NCBI GenBank assembly: GCA_003216535.1
Contig: QCIS01000002.1
Location: 62,001-126,000 of the forward strand
DNA: 64,000 nt
DNA from: Prochlorococcus sp. AG-402-N08
Lineage (GTDB): Bacteria; Cyanobacteriota; Cyanobacteriia; PCC-6307; Cyanobiaceae
Reading direction: 5' to 3'
How positions within the stretch are numbered: the stretch's first letter is position 1; each line of letters opens with the position of its first letter. Shown piece by piece: positions 1 to 9,008 of the stretch. The notes under the pieces were generated by a model. The model searched no databases and had not been told where the DNA came from. It saw only the letters and a list, made by a program, of their open reading frames with translations. A program made the position numbers and the translations under genes.

Positions 1-897
1 CCATTATCTTTGGCTCATCATTTATTGGCTTATATAGAAATGCTCCAAAGAGATCGTCAAAGGTTTAAAGAAGTACGCGCAAGAGTAAATATTTCTCCTT
101 TAGGAGCTGCAGCATTAGCTGGAACAAAAATAAAAATAGATAGGCACTTTACAGCTGCAGAATTGGGTTTTGAAAAGATTTATAAAAACAGTATTGATGC
201 TGTAAGTGATAGAGATTTTTGTATAGAGTTTGTTTCTGCATCTGCTTTGTTAATGTCTCATTTAAGTAAAATTTCAGAGGAAATAATTTTATGGGTAACT
301 GATGAATTTTCTTTTGCAAAATTAACAGATAAATGTGCTACTGGAAGTAGCTTAATGCCGCAGAAAAAAAATCCTGACGTCCCAGAATTGATAAGAGGTA
401 AAACGGGGAGAGTGTATGGACATCTTCAAGCATTGTTAACTATGGTCAAAGGGGTACCTCTTTCATACAATAAGGATTTTCAAGAGGATAAAGAGCCAAT
501 ATTCGATACTGTAGAAACAGCATCTTCTTGTGTTAAAGCAATGACTATTCTCATTAATGAGGGTATTGAATTTAATATTAAAAATTTATCTGATTCTGTA
601 GAAAATGACTTTTCTAATGCTACTGATTTGGCAGATTACTTAGTTGGTAAAGATGTTCCTTTTAGAACCGCCTATCAAGTTGTTGGAGAAATAGTTAAAT
701 ATTGTCTTGAGAGAAAAATATTATTTAAAAATCTCAAAATTGATGAATTTAAAAAATTTCATCCCAAATTTGAAGAGGATGTTTTTATGGATCTAAAACC
801 TCTTAATGTCGTTAAATCAAGGAATAGCGAAGGTGGCACAGGTTTTGTTCAGGTAGAAAAAGAGTTAAATAATTGGCAAACAAAATTGTTACTTTGA
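1..897 (+). CDS. argH: Argininosuccinate lyase, 3' part (5' end outside window)
   Basis: Last step of arginine synthesis: splits argininosuccinate into arginine and fumarate in the cytoplasm. The frame is open from base 1, so the gene starts upstream; 298 residues are visible and the family is about 460 long, so roughly 160 N-terminal residues are missing. The fumarase/aspartase superfamily signature [11 protein letters not shown] is encoded at about 343-375, and the C-terminal helical region follows ([11 protein letters not shown]). The ATG at base 10 is internal and not a real start. The gene stands alone in orientation with the RNA-binding protein gene that follows after about 115 bp. Confidence 0.95.
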   Translation, partial: PLSLAHHLLAYIEMLQRDRQRFKEVRARVNISPLGAAALAGTKIKIDRHFTAAELGFEKIYKNSIDAVSDRDFCIEFVSASALLMSHLSKISEEIILWVTDEFSFAKLTDKCATGSSLMPQKKNPDVPELIRGKTGRVYGHLQALLTMVKGVPLSYNKDFQEDKEPIFDTVETASSCVKAMTILINEGIEFNIKNLSDSVENDFSNATDLADYLVGKDVPFRTAYQVVGEIVKYCLERKILFKNLKIDEFKKFHPKFEEDVFMDLKPLNVVKSRNSEGGTGFVQVEKELNNWQTKLLL

Positions 898-1012
898 ATC
901 TCAATTATTTTTCTCCAACAAGGGTATGCTTTGAAGTAGAATAGTAAAGCAACGTTATTGGACTACTTATTGTAGTTTTTTTATAAGGTAATTTTTCTTT
1001 GTTGAGTTTAAA

Positions 1013-1558
1013 GTGAGTATTTTTGTTGGCAATTTGCCGTTCCGCGCAGAGCGCGAAGATGTTATACAGTTGTTTGCCCCTTTTGGTGAAGTTTTAAATT
1101 GTTCTCTTCCCTTGGAGAGAGATACTGGAAGGAAAAGAGGATTCGCATTTATTGAAATGGCAGATGAAGCAATTGAATCAACAGCTATTGATGGTTTGCA
1201 AGGTACTGAACTTATGGGTAGGCCATTAAGAATTAATAAAGCTGAGCCAAGAGGTTCTAGTGGATCTCGTAGAGGAGGAAGAGGTGGCTATGGCGGCGGC
1301 GGCAATAGTGGTGGCTACGGTGGTGGTAATAGTGGTGGCTACGGCCGTGGTAATAGTGGTGGCTACGGCGGCGGCAATAGTGGTGGCTACGGTGGTGGTA
1401 ATTCTGAATCTAATAGCTCTTACTCAAATAAATCTTCTGGAGCAGAAGGTTGGGAAGACAGAAGTTATGGAAATTCTTCTGAAAACTCTGAGTATGAAAG
1501 TGGGAGGAGCAGGAGAAAAAGGGGAGTATCCAATGATGCTTCAAAAGAAACAAATTAG
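1013..1558 (+). CDS. Glycine-rich RRM RNA-binding protein (cyanobacterial Rbp type)
   Basis: Single-stranded RNA binding protein of 181 residues with a GTG start. Residues 1-78 are one RNA recognition motif: RNP2 is IFVGNL (3-8) and RNP1 is RGFAFIEM (42-49). The rest is a low-complexity tail: an R/G linker, about five copies of an eight-residue GGYGGGNS-like repeat, then an S/N/E-rich segment ending in basic residues. This RRM-plus-glycine-rich-tail architecture is that of the cyanobacterial Rbp proteins, some of which are cold-induced or localise mRNAs; the role here is inferred. It converges on the dus gene with a 4-bp overlap of the two 3' ends. A glycine-rich shadow frame overlaps it and is not real. 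Confidence 0.93.
   Translation: MSIFVGNLPFRAEREDVIQLFAPFGEVLNCSLPLERDTGRKRGFAFIEMADEAIESTAIDGLQGTELMGRPLRINKAEPRGSSGSRRGGRGGYGGGGNSGGYGGGNSGGYGRGNSGGYGGGNSGGYGGGNSESNSSYSNKSSGAEGWEDRSYGNSSENSEYESGRSRRKRGVSNDASKETN
1283..1405 (+). repeat. Tandem 24-bp coding repeat (GGYGGGNS units)
   Basis: The RRM protein tail contains one 27-bp and four 24-bp units encoding GGYGG(G)GNS, with one G-to-R variant (GGYGRGNS). The units differ mainly at third codon positions (GGC/GGT), so they are kept at the protein level. The stretch is far more GC-rich than its surroundings. Confidence 0.9.
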
Positions 1559-2559
1559 AAACCCATCTCTTCAAGAGATTTCGTTAATTTAAATAGATAT
1601 TCAATATTTAATTCTTTTTTTATAGATTTATTTGAAATTTGATTTCTCCAAATTTTTGCTTTTGGTATTCCTTCAACTAAATTTATGAGATGTTTACAAA
1701 TATCCCAAGATTTACCTCCGTTACTTAAATGATTTTCTATATATGGAATTAAGGAAAATATAATATCTGAAGCAGATTTGGTTTTTGTATTAATTCCATA
1801 AATTTTTTGATCAATTTCAGACCATCTTAAGGGATGTTTATACGCTGACCGTCCAATCATGACTCCATCAAAATCATTTAAGGCTTTTAATGATTGATCG
1901 ATATTGGTTAAACCTCCATTGATTTCTATTAATAATTCTGGATTTGATTTTTTCAATTTTTTTACTACTTCGTAATTTAGTGGAGGTATTGTCCTGTTTT
2001 GTTTTGGATTTAGACCTTTTAATATGGCTTTCCTTGCATGAACAGTAAATCTGTCTGCACCAGCATTTGAGATAATTCTTACGAAATTATTCAACTTAAC
2101 GAAACTATCATCGTTGTCTACACCGATTCTGTGTTTGATCGTAACCGGTAAATTGCAATTATTTTTTAAAGACTCTATACATTTTGCTACCTTGTCAGGG
2201 TCTTTCATAAGTGAAGCGCCAAAATTTCCAGAACAGACCCTCGGACTCGGACAACCAACATTAAAGTTTATTTCGTCATAACCCCAATCTTGTGCTATTC
2301 TGGCTACCTCTTTAAGGATTTTAGGATCGTCCCCACCAAACTGAATCGATATCGGGTGTTCTTCACTATTAAAATCTAGAAAATTTTCTTTTTTTTTCGT
2401 ATAAACTAAACTCTGGGCTACAATCATTTCTGTATACATTAGAGCTTCAGAACTTATTTTTCTCATTATCATTCTGAAGTGTTTATCAGTACAATCCATC
2501 ATTGGAGCAATACTTAATTTATGAATATTTTTAATAGAATTAGGTTGAATGAAATCCAT
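1555..2559 (-). CDS. dusA: tRNA-dihydrouridine synthase, DusA-like
   Basis: Flavoenzyme that reduces uridines in the tRNA D-loop to dihydrouridine with NADPH. 334 residues, full length for the family. Residues 16-29 carry the SIAPMMDCTDKHFR motif of the FMN-binding TIM barrel. Catalytic Cys103 sits in NVGCPSP. Later motifs are KHRIGVD, TVHARKA, a glycine-rich phosphate-binding stretch (EINGGL) and the GVMIGRSAYK motif. The YTEM motif near residue 42 and overall spacing fit the DusA subgroup (U20/U20a) best; the exact tRNA position is inferred. Divergent from msrB. Confidence 0.92.
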   Translation of the reverse strand: MDFIQPNSIKNIHKLSIAPMMDCTDKHFRMIMRKISSEALMYTEMIVAQSLVYTKKKENFLDFNSEEHPISIQFGGDDPKILKEVARIAQDWGYDEINFNVGCPSPRVCSGNFGASLMKDPDKVAKCIESLKNNCNLPVTIKHRIGVDNDDSFVKLNNFVRIISNAGADRFTVHARKAILKGLNPKQNRTIPPLNYEVVKKLKKSNPELLIEINGGLTNIDQSLKALNDFDGVMIGRSAYKHPLRWSEIDQKIYGINTKTKSASDIIFSLIPYIENHLSNGGKSWDICKHLINLVEGIPKAKIWRNQISNKSIKKELNIEYLFKLTKSLEEMGF

Positions 2560-2581
2560 TACTTATATGTGATTTAAATAT

Positions 2582-3076
2582 ATGAATCAATTTCTATCAA
2601 GAAGAACTTTTATTCTAATTCCTACCATGTCAATCTTAAAAAAAATCTTTAAGCCTATGCAAGTATTAGCATCTTCACTTGCTTCAAAAGAAGATTGGAA
2701 TTTTTCAAAAGAAGAATGGAAATCTAGGCTTAGTCCAGAATCTTATTATATTTTGAGGGAGGAAGGGACTGAAAGATCTTTCAGCAGCCAATTAAATAAT
2801 GAGAAAAGAAAAGGTATTTTTCACTGTGCGGGGTGCGATTTGCCGCTTTTTTCCTCAGATACAAAGTATGATAGTGGTACAGGATGGCCAAGTTTTTGGA
2901 ATTCAATTCAAGGATCAGTAGAAACAAAAGTTGATTTCAAGTTAATTGTCCCTAGAACAGAATATCATTGCTCCCGATGTGGAGGTCATCAAGGGCATGT
3001 CTTTAATGATGGGCCACTTCCCACTGGCAAAAGATATTGCAATAACGGATTAGCATTAAGGTTTGTTCCTGACTAA
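2582..3076 (+). CDS. msrB: Peptide methionine (R)-S-oxide reductase with N-terminal extension
   Basis: Repairs oxidised methionine (R form) in proteins. Zinc cysteines are C82/C85 (CAGC) and C130/C133 (CSRC), the core has GWPSF (101-105) and GHQGHVF, and the catalytic cysteine is C153 in RYCNNGLALRF. The canonical domain starts near residue 40. The preceding residues include SRRTFILIP, which resembles a twin-arginine motif, then a short hydrophobic run and VLAS, which could be a cleavage site. Export is possible but not shown: lysines break the hydrophobic core. An internal ATG at codon 16 would give a shorter form. Confidence 0.93.
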   Translation: MNQFLSRRTFILIPTMSILKKIFKPMQVLASSLASKEDWNFSKEEWKSRLSPESYYILREEGTERSFSSQLNNEKRKGIFHCAGCDLPLFSSDTKYDSGTGWPSFWNSIQGSVETKVDFKLIVPRTEYHCSRCGGHQGHVFNDGPLPTGKRYCNNGLALRFVPD

Positions 3077-3150
3077 ATATTTGTGCGGCCTTCCGTAACT
3101 TGTTTTGTGCATCACTTTATTAGAGAATAGTTTTATTAAATTTTAGAAAA

Positions 3151-3870
3151 ATGGTTGAAAATCAATCAGACAATATTGATAATAAAGAAAATGATGTTTC
3201 TAATCAGGATAATGCTCTTGAAGGCACTTCATCTACAGTAGATCCAACTATTGAAAATGATGAATTATCTTCTCAAAAAACAGAAGAAATAAATACCGAA
3301 GAATTAAAAAATACTATTTCTAATAATGATGCAAGATTAGAACAATTAGAAAAAGAGCATGAAACATTAAAAAATCAATATGTAAGGATTTCAGCAGATT
3401 TTGATAATTTTAGAAAAAGGCAGTCTAGAGATCAGGATGATTTAAAAATTCAACTTGTTTCAAAGACTTTAACTGCAATACTTCCTATTGTTGATAATTT
3501 TGAGAGAGCAAGACAACAACTTAAACCAGAAAGTGAAGAAGCTCAAGCTCTTCATAGAAGTTATCAAGGATTGTATAAACAATTGGTAGAAGTCTTAAAA
3601 CAACAGGGAGTGTCACCCATGAGAGTTATTGGACAGCAATTTGATCCAAACCTGCATGAAGCTGTATTAAGAGAGCCTAGTGAAGAGTTGGATGAAGATT
3701 TTATTATTGAAGAATTGCAGCGAGGATATCATTTAGAAGGTAAGGTTTTGAGACATGCTTTGGTTAAGGTTTCTATGGGACCTGGCAAACAAAATTCACA
3801 ACAGGAAGTAGAAAAGGATAAAGTTGAAGAGGATACTAATTCAGAGGTAAATACTTCTGAAGATGTATAA
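3151..3870 (+). CDS. grpE: Nucleotide exchange factor GrpE
   Basis: Cochaperone that exchanges ADP for ATP on DnaK. 239 residues: an acidic, low-complexity N-terminal 50 residues, a long coiled coil (about 55-110, with the typical [12 protein letters not shown]) and a C-terminal beta domain with the conserved stretch FDPNLHEAV and the ending [17 protein letters not shown]. An extra acidic tail of about 30 residues follows. It lies 29 bp upstream of dnaJ, so the two are probably cotranscribed; dnaK itself is not in the window. Confidence 0.97.
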   Translation: MVENQSDNIDNKENDVSNQDNALEGTSSTVDPTIENDELSSQKTEEINTEELKNTISNNDARLEQLEKEHETLKNQYVRISADFDNFRKRQSRDQDDLKIQLVSKTLTAILPIVDNFERARQQLKPESEEAQALHRSYQGLYKQLVEVLKQQGVSPMRVIGQQFDPNLHEAVLREPSEELDEDFIIEELQRGYHLEGKVLRHALVKVSMGPGKQNSQQEVEKDKVEEDTNSEVNTSEDV

Positions 3871-3899
3871 ATTCCAAATTTTTATTTGAGCATTATCTA

Positions 3900-5024
3900 A
3901 TGGCTGATTTTTACCAAATACTTGGAGTTTCACGAGATGCTGATGCGGACACCTTAAAAAGGGCTTATAGAAAATTAGCCAGACAATATCATCCCGATGT
4001 TAATAAAGAACCTGGTGCTGAAGATAAATTTAAAGAAATTGGTAAGGCTTATGAAGCATTAGCTGATCCTGAAACAAGAGCTAGATATGATCAGTTTGGA
4101 GAGGCTGGTCTTGGAGGTGCAGCTGGTATGCCTGATATGGGAGATATGGGTGGATTTGCTGATTTATTTGAAACCTTTTTTAATGGCTTTGGAGGACAAA
4201 CCCCACAGGGAGGAAGAACTCAAAGAAGAGGTCCTCAACAAGGAGACGATTTAAGATATGACCTTAATGTTGATTTTAAAGATGCAGTATTTGGCCAACA
4301 AAGAGAAATTACAATTCCTCATCTTGAGACATGTGAAGTCTGTAGGGGAACAGGTGCCAAACCAGGAACCGGACCCAAAACTTGTACAACTTGTGGAGGA
4401 AGTGGACAAGTTAGAAGAGCTACGAGAACACCTTTTGGTAATTTCACACAAGTAGCTGAATGTCCAACATGTAATGGGACTGGTCAAATAATCTCAGATC
4501 CATGTACAACTTGCGGTGGTAATGGAGTAAAGCAAGTCAGAAAAAAATTACGAATTAATATTCCTGCAGGAGTTGATACTGGTACTAAATTAAGAGTTTC
4601 TGGTGAGGGAAATGTTGGTTTGAAAGGTGGTCCACCAGGAGATCTTTATGTTTTTATCAAGGTGAAGAAAGATTCAAAATTAAAAAGAGATGGTTTGACT
4701 ATTTACTCAGAAATAGCTGTGAGTTATTTACAGGCTATATTAGGAGATACTGTTGAAATTACTACAGTTGATGGCAATGTTAATTTAAAAATTCCCAGTG
4801 GAACTCAACCAAACACAACTCTCTCACTTGAAAATAAAGGCGTACCTAGACTTGGTAATCCTGTTGCTAGAGGAAATCATGAAGTCTTAGTAAAGGTAAA
4901 ATTGCCAACTCGTATAACTGATGAAGAAAGAAAGCTTTTAGAGGGTTTAGCTTCTCAATATTCAGATAAAAATATTAATTCCAGTAGTGGACTTTTTAGT
5001 AAATTATTTGGTAAAGAATCCTAA
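3900..5024 (+). CDS. dnaJ: Chaperone DnaJ (type I, zinc-finger)
   Basis: Hsp40 cochaperone that delivers substrates to DnaK and stimulates its ATPase. 374 residues with the complete type I layout: J domain with HPD at 31-33, a G/F-rich and M/G-rich linker (about 65-110), four CxxCxGxG zinc repeats ([32 protein letters not shown], about 144-212) and the C-terminal substrate-binding domain. Its stop codon overlaps the next start (TAATG), pointing to translational coupling with the TusA-like gene. Confidence 0.97.
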   Translation: MADFYQILGVSRDADADTLKRAYRKLARQYHPDVNKEPGAEDKFKEIGKAYEALADPETRARYDQFGEAGLGGAAGMPDMGDMGGFADLFETFFNGFGGQTPQGGRTQRRGPQQGDDLRYDLNVDFKDAVFGQQREITIPHLETCEVCRGTGAKPGTGPKTCTTCGGSGQVRRATRTPFGNFTQVAECPTCNGTGQIISDPCTTCGGNGVKQVRKKLRINIPAGVDTGTKLRVSGEGNVGLKGGPPGDLYVFIKVKKDSKLKRDGLTIYSEIAVSYLQAILGDTVEITTVDGNVNLKIPSGTQPNTTLSLENKGVPRLGNPVARGNHEVLVKVKLPTRITDEERKLLEGLASQYSDKNINSSSGLFSKLFGKES

Positions 5025-5254
5025 TGACTTCTTTAAAGCATTTGGATCTTAAATCTGTTCCATGTCCTTTAAATGTTGTCAAAATTAAATTGGCTTTAGA
5101 GAAGTTATCCAAAAATGAACAACTTATAGTTGAACTAGATAAAGGTGAACCAGAAGAAATGGTAGTAAAGAATTTAAAAGAGATGGGATTTTTGTTTACA
5201 CAAATCAAAGATAATGAAAAATATATAAAAATTAAAATATTGAATGAAAACTAA
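5024..5254 (+). CDS. TusA/SirA-family sulfurtransferase-like protein
   Basis: 76-residue protein with the TusA-like fold pattern: N-terminal strand LDLKSVPCPLN with a cysteine at residue 14, an amphipathic helix, then alternating strands ending in IKIKIL. Known family members carry persulfide sulfur on this cysteine, for example for tRNA thiolation. The usual CPxP motif is CPLN here, so the second proline is lost and the function may differ from TusA. It overlaps dnaJ by 1 bp and rsgA by 11 bp, so it is embedded in a tight operon of protein-folding and ribosome-assembly genes. Confidence 0.8.
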   Translation: MTSLKHLDLKSVPCPLNVVKIKLALEKLSKNEQLIVELDKGEPEEMVVKNLKEMGFLFTQIKDNEKYIKIKILNEN

Positions 5255-6161
5255 TAGTAAAAATTTAGGTTTAGTTACGAAAAAATTTAATGATTTTTTT
5301 TTAGTAGACTTAAAAAATCAAGAAAACTCAGGAAATAGTGAGAAATTTTTATGTAAGGTAAGGAAGTCTATAAATTTTAAGGATCAATTAATTTATGTTG
5401 GAGACGAAGTAGTAATTGAAAATATTGATTTAAAAAGCAAACGCGCAGTAATAACAAGTCTAAAAAAAAGAAAAAATTTATTAGTTAGACCCTCAGTTGC
5501 AAATATTTCTAACATATACATTACTTTTTCCGTTGAAGAGCCAGCGTTAAATTTATCTCAAGTTAATAGGTTTTTGATATCAGCAGAATCGATGGGAGTT
5601 GAAGTATCATTAGTTTTGACGAAATGTGATTTAATTTCAGATAAAAGAAGATCTTTTTTAATTGATAAATTTGGGAAATGGGGTTATCAAGCAAAAACTT
5701 TAAATTTACAGAAATCTGATTACTTTAATAATTTATTAATTGAGTTAAAGCAAAAAGAGTGTTCAATTTTTATGGGCCCATCCGGTGTGGGCAAAACTAC
5801 TTTGCTTAATATGATAATTCCAGGTCTTCAAAATAGTACTGCTCCAGTTTCCAATAAAATTAAGAGAGGTAAAAACACCACTCGAAATGTTGAGTTATTT
5901 TCTATATCAAATAAAAGTTATATTGTGGACACACCTGGTTTTAATATGCAACCTCTAGAGGTTGATATTAGGTTGTTACCAAATCTTTATTCGGAAATAT
6001 ATAAACAGGTAATAGATGAAGAAATTAAGTGTAAATTTCGTAACTGCTTACATTTAAACGATGAGGGTTGTAATTTAAATAAATCCTTCGAAAGATATTC
6101 TTTTTATAAAGAAATGATTGAGTCTTCTAAGAGTCACTATTTTCAAAACCAGGAAGATTAA
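5244..6161 (+). CDS. rsgA: Small ribosomal subunit biogenesis GTPase RsgA
   Basis: Circularly permuted GTPase that acts late in 30S subunit maturation. 305 residues: N-terminal OB fold (about 1-85), then the G motifs in permuted order: TKCD (G4, near 126), [10 protein letters not shown] (G1, near 177) and DTPGF (G3, near 228). A C-terminal zinc knuckle has the pattern C-x4-C-H-x5-C ([14 protein letters not shown]). Its 3' end overlaps the convergent ybaB gene by 35 bp. Confidence 0.96.
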   Translation: MKTNSKNLGLVTKKFNDFFLVDLKNQENSGNSEKFLCKVRKSINFKDQLIYVGDEVVIENIDLKSKRAVITSLKKRKNLLVRPSVANISNIYITFSVEEPALNLSQVNRFLISAESMGVEVSLVLTKCDLISDKRRSFLIDKFGKWGYQAKTLNLQKSDYFNNLLIELKQKECSIFMGPSGVGKTTLLNMIIPGLQNSTAPVSNKIKRGKNTTRNVELFSISNKSYIVDTPGFNMQPLEVDIRLLPNLYSEIYKQVIDEEIKCKFRNCLHLNDEGCNLNKSFERYSFYKEMIESSKSHYFQNQED

Positions 6162-6477
6162 GATTTAATCCGCCAGTCAAATCATTCATTCTTTCTTTCA
6201 TAGTTGTAGTAGATAATTCATGAGCTTTTTGAATAGCTTGTAAAATGTTTTGCTCTATTTTTTCTTTATTTGAATTTAAAATATTTTCTTGCACTTCTAC
6301 CTTTAAAGGAAGTTGGTTACCACTTATCCAAACTCTTATCATCGCATCATCACTTTTCCCTTCAATCTCCATGTTTTCAAGTTCATCTTGTAATTTTTGA
6401 GCATCTTGCTGAATTTGTTTAGCTTTTTTAAAAGCTTCTGTAAGTTGTCCAAAGTTAGGAAGTCCAAAACCCGCCAT
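6127..6477 (-). CDS. YbaB/EbfC-family nucleoid-associated protein
   Basis: 116 residues, the family's normal length. N-terminal and C-terminal helices flank a small beta sheet; the helix [15 protein letters not shown] and the strand motif [16 protein letters not shown] are typical. Family members form dimers that bind DNA without strong sequence preference. It lies 18 bp downstream of murB on the same strand and is probably cotranscribed with murC-murB. The last 12 codons overlap the end of rsgA on the other strand. Confidence 0.92.
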   Translation of the reverse strand: MAGFGLPNFGQLTEAFKKAKQIQQDAQKLQDELENMEIEGKSDDAMIRVWISGNQLPLKVEVQENILNSNKEKIEQNILQAIQKAHELSTTTMKERMNDLTGGLNLNLPGFENSDS

Positions 6478-6495
6478 TTTGTAAAAAAAGTTTCT

Positions 6496-7389
6496 TTAAT
6501 CAGGATAGTCAAAACCAATCATTCTTACTTCCGGTTGCAAATAAATTCCTTTGTTTTGTAGTACTTTTTGTTGAATTACAGTTATTAATTCATAAATATC
6601 TTTTGAACTTGCTGAAGAAGTGTTAATAATAAAATTTGAATGCATTGTAGAAATTTCTGCCCCGCCAATTTTAAATCCTTTTAATCCCATATCATCAATC
6701 AATTTTGCGGCATAATTATTTTCAGGATTTTTAAAAACACTACCAAAACTTGGTTGATGATATGGTTGTGTTTCTGTTTTTAATTTAAGGTTATTTTTGG
6801 TTGTTTCAATTAATCGTTCTAGATTTCCATTAGGCTCAAAATATAGTCTTGCACTAATAATTGTCAAATCATTTTTTTGAAAAGAGCTAAATCTATAGTT
6901 AAAATTGATATCTTTTTTTTCAATTACAAGTTTTTCATGAGTTTTTTTATTTATAACTTTTACCGAAATAAGATTTTTTGCCAGCGATAAATTACCAGTG
7001 CCAGCATTCATATAAATTGCTCCTCCTAATGTTCCTGGAATTCCAACAGCCCATTCACCTCCTTGTAATCCATTTTTAGCAAGAGAATTTGATAATGTTG
7101 GGAGCATTACACCTGCTTCCGCTTCAACAATTCCTGAATATGGCTCTATCTTTAAGGATTTCATTTTTTTTGTACATATAACTAAACCTTTTATGAATAT
7201 ATTATTTATTAAAAGATTTGAACCCGCGCCAATTATTTGGAATCTTTGTTTGTTTAAATCAGCCCATTTTATTAGATATGAAAATTCGTCAATGCTTCTT
7301 GGCTCAGCAAAATATTCAGCTACCCCTCCCACTTTTATAGTTGTAAAACTACTTAAATTACAGTTCTCAGAAACAATCTTTTTATTCAT
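6496..7389 (-). CDS. murB: UDP-N-acetylenolpyruvoylglucosamine reductase
   Basis: Second committed step of peptidoglycan precursor synthesis: NADPH reduction of UDP-GlcNAc-enolpyruvate to UDP-MurNAc, using FAD. 297 residues. FAD-binding motifs are visible (TTIKVGG, IIGAGSNLL, GIPGTLGGAIYMNAG), and the catalytic-domain motif PSFGSVFKNP follows near residue 213. The sequence ends with LQPEVRMIG, including the conserved glutamate. It follows murC after 16 bp on the same strand, the usual cyanobacterial order. Confidence 0.96.
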   Translation of the reverse strand: MNKKIVSENCNLSSFTTIKVGGVAEYFAEPRSIDEFSYLIKWADLNKQRFQIIGAGSNLLINNIFIKGLVICTKKMKSLKIEPYSGIVEAEAGVMLPTLSNSLAKNGLQGGEWAVGIPGTLGGAIYMNAGTGNLSLAKNLISVKVINKKTHEKLVIEKKDINFNYRFSSFQKNDLTIISARLYFEPNGNLERLIETTKNNLKLKTETQPYHQPSFGSVFKNPENNYAAKLIDDMGLKGFKIGGAEISTMHSNFIINTSSASSKDIYELITVIQQKVLQNKGIYLQPEVRMIGFDYPD

Positions 7390-7405
7390 AAATTACTTTA
7401 GTATT

Positions 7406-8815
7406 TTAATTGTTTTTTCCATTTAAAATTGACCAAAAATTATGACAATCACCAGCTCCCATATTCAAAATCAAATCCCCTTTTTGAGTTAATTCGTAAA
7501 AATTTTTTTTAATTTCATGATAATTATTTATGTAACTAACATTTTTATTTTTTTTATAAATTAAATCAGTGATAATTTTTGATGTAATTTTATCTTTGTT
7601 TCCTTCTCCTGCTCCATAAATATTGGTTACATAAATAATATCTGCTTTTGATAATTCTTCAGCGAATTCTTTAGTAAATTGCTTTACTCGAGAGTATCTA
7701 TGAGGTTGAAATATAGCAATTAATCTACCTTTTTGACTTTTATTATTATGTTTTTGCTTAATAAATAATCTTCCTAATTTAATCGTTTCCTTTATTTCGT
7801 TTGGGTGATGTGCATAATCATCATAGAAATGTCTTTCATCTATTTGGCCTCTGAATTCAAATCTTTTTTTTGGCAGTTTAAGAAATTTTATATTTTTCTT
7901 AATTTCTATAAAATCTACACCTATCATTCTTGAAGCTGCTATTGCAGCGGTAATATTAGATAAGTTGTGTAATCCTGGAATAGGTATATTTAAACTACTA
8001 ATGAAATTTCCATTTTCATAATATTTTCCAATGGTATGACTTTCATTTATATTGGTAGGAATTAAGGCATAAGCAACGTTGATTGGTGTAGTGTTTGACC
8101 ACTTATTTTCAGAATAAAAATTATTCCGTGTGATTTCACAATCAAAATTAATTAATAATTTTTTTGAATTTGAAGCGAAATCTTTAAAAGAAGATATAAC
8201 TTCTTCTAAATTAGAGAAATGATCACAATGATCAAAATCAATGTTATTAATTATTCCAATATCAGATTTATATTTTATTATTGTGCCATCAGACTCATCA
8301 ACTTCAACTACTAAGAATTTTGTATCTTCTAAATGACAATTAGAGTCGTAGATAGGAATTATTCCCCCAGTTATTGAAGAAGAATTATGCGTACATAACT
8401 CAAGCAATGTGGAAAGAAATGTACTGGTTGATGTTTTTCCATGGCTGCCTGCTACAGCCAAAGCAGTATAAGACTGCATTAAAAGAGCAAGAATCTCTGA
8501 ACGATGTCTTACTAGAAAATTTTTTTCTCTACAATACATTAATTCTTTATTGTCTGGCTTGATAGCTGTGCTTACAACAAAATTAATCAATTTGTTGTTA
8601 AATTTTGAAGTTATAAATTCAATATTTTGTCCAATTTGAGAATTAAAGATAATTGCACCTAATTTTTCTAATTTATTAGTTTCATTGTTTTTAACTAAAT
8701 CAGATCCTGAAATTGAATACCCTTTTTTCAGTAAGCCCATTGCAATTGCTGACATTCCAATACCTCCTACTCCAATAAAATGAAAATGATTTTTATGTAT
8801 TAATTCTTTATCCAA
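7406..8815 (-). CDS. murC: UDP-N-acetylmuramate--L-alanine ligase
   Basis: Adds L-alanine to UDP-MurNAc with ATP in the cytoplasm. 469 residues, full length: N-terminal Rossmann motif FIGVGGIGMSAIA (13-25), the Mur-ligase ATP loop AGSHGKTSTSTF (near 122), the central motif DFDHCDHF and a C-terminal domain with YDDYAHHPNEI and FQPHRYSR. First gene of the murC-murB-ybaB run; the divergent gap2 gene starts about 190 bp away. Confidence 0.97.
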   Translation of the reverse strand: MDKELIHKNHFHFIGVGGIGMSAIAMGLLKKGYSISGSDLVKNNETNKLEKLGAIIFNSQIGQNIEFITSKFNNKLINFVVSTAIKPDNKELMYCREKNFLVRHRSEILALLMQSYTALAVAGSHGKTSTSTFLSTLLELCTHNSSSITGGIIPIYDSNCHLEDTKFLVVEVDESDGTIIKYKSDIGIINNIDFDHCDHFSNLEEVISSFKDFASNSKKLLINFDCEITRNNFYSENKWSNTTPINVAYALIPTNINESHTIGKYYENGNFISSLNIPIPGLHNLSNITAAIAASRMIGVDFIEIKKNIKFLKLPKKRFEFRGQIDERHFYDDYAHHPNEIKETIKLGRLFIKQKHNNKSQKGRLIAIFQPHRYSRVKQFTKEFAEELSKADIIYVTNIYGAGEGNKDKITSKIITDLIYKKNKNVSYINNYHEIKKNFYELTQKGDLILNMGAGDCHNFWSILNGKNN

Positions 8816-8943
8816 TGTTTATCTTTTTCTTCAATTAAAATAACTTCAAAGGAAGATTTTGGTATTTTTTCTTAAAAAAAAATGATTTTTTTTCTGGAAT
8901 TAATACAAAACTAGACTTATTTGCTTAATAAATCAAAAAAACC

Positions 8944-8972
8944 TTACGTTATTGCACAAAATTCAGTATGAT
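8944..8972 (+). promoter_or_regulatory. Candidate promoter for gap2
   Basis: A TTACGT hexamer (8944-8949) and TATGAT (8967-8972) are separated by 17 bp, which is the sigma-70 spacing. A start near 8979 would give a leader of about 30 nt before the gap2 ATG at 9009. The -35 element is a weak match; the call rests on spacing and location. Confidence 0.45.
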
Positions 8973-9008
8973 CAGCAACTTAGGTTAATCATTTAGAAAT
9001 TATTAGTT

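Noticed and set aside
1283-1405. Regular 24-bp repeats that could be taken for a CRISPR-like array
   Set aside because: Units abut with no unique spacers and are in frame in a protein tail; no cas genes are nearby.
1260-1592. Apparent overlapping frame rich in V and A inside the glycine-rich repeat
   Set aside because: It is a shifted reading of the GGYGGGNS repeat, gives repetitive apolar sequence of no known kind, and lies opposite in phase to a clear RRM protein.
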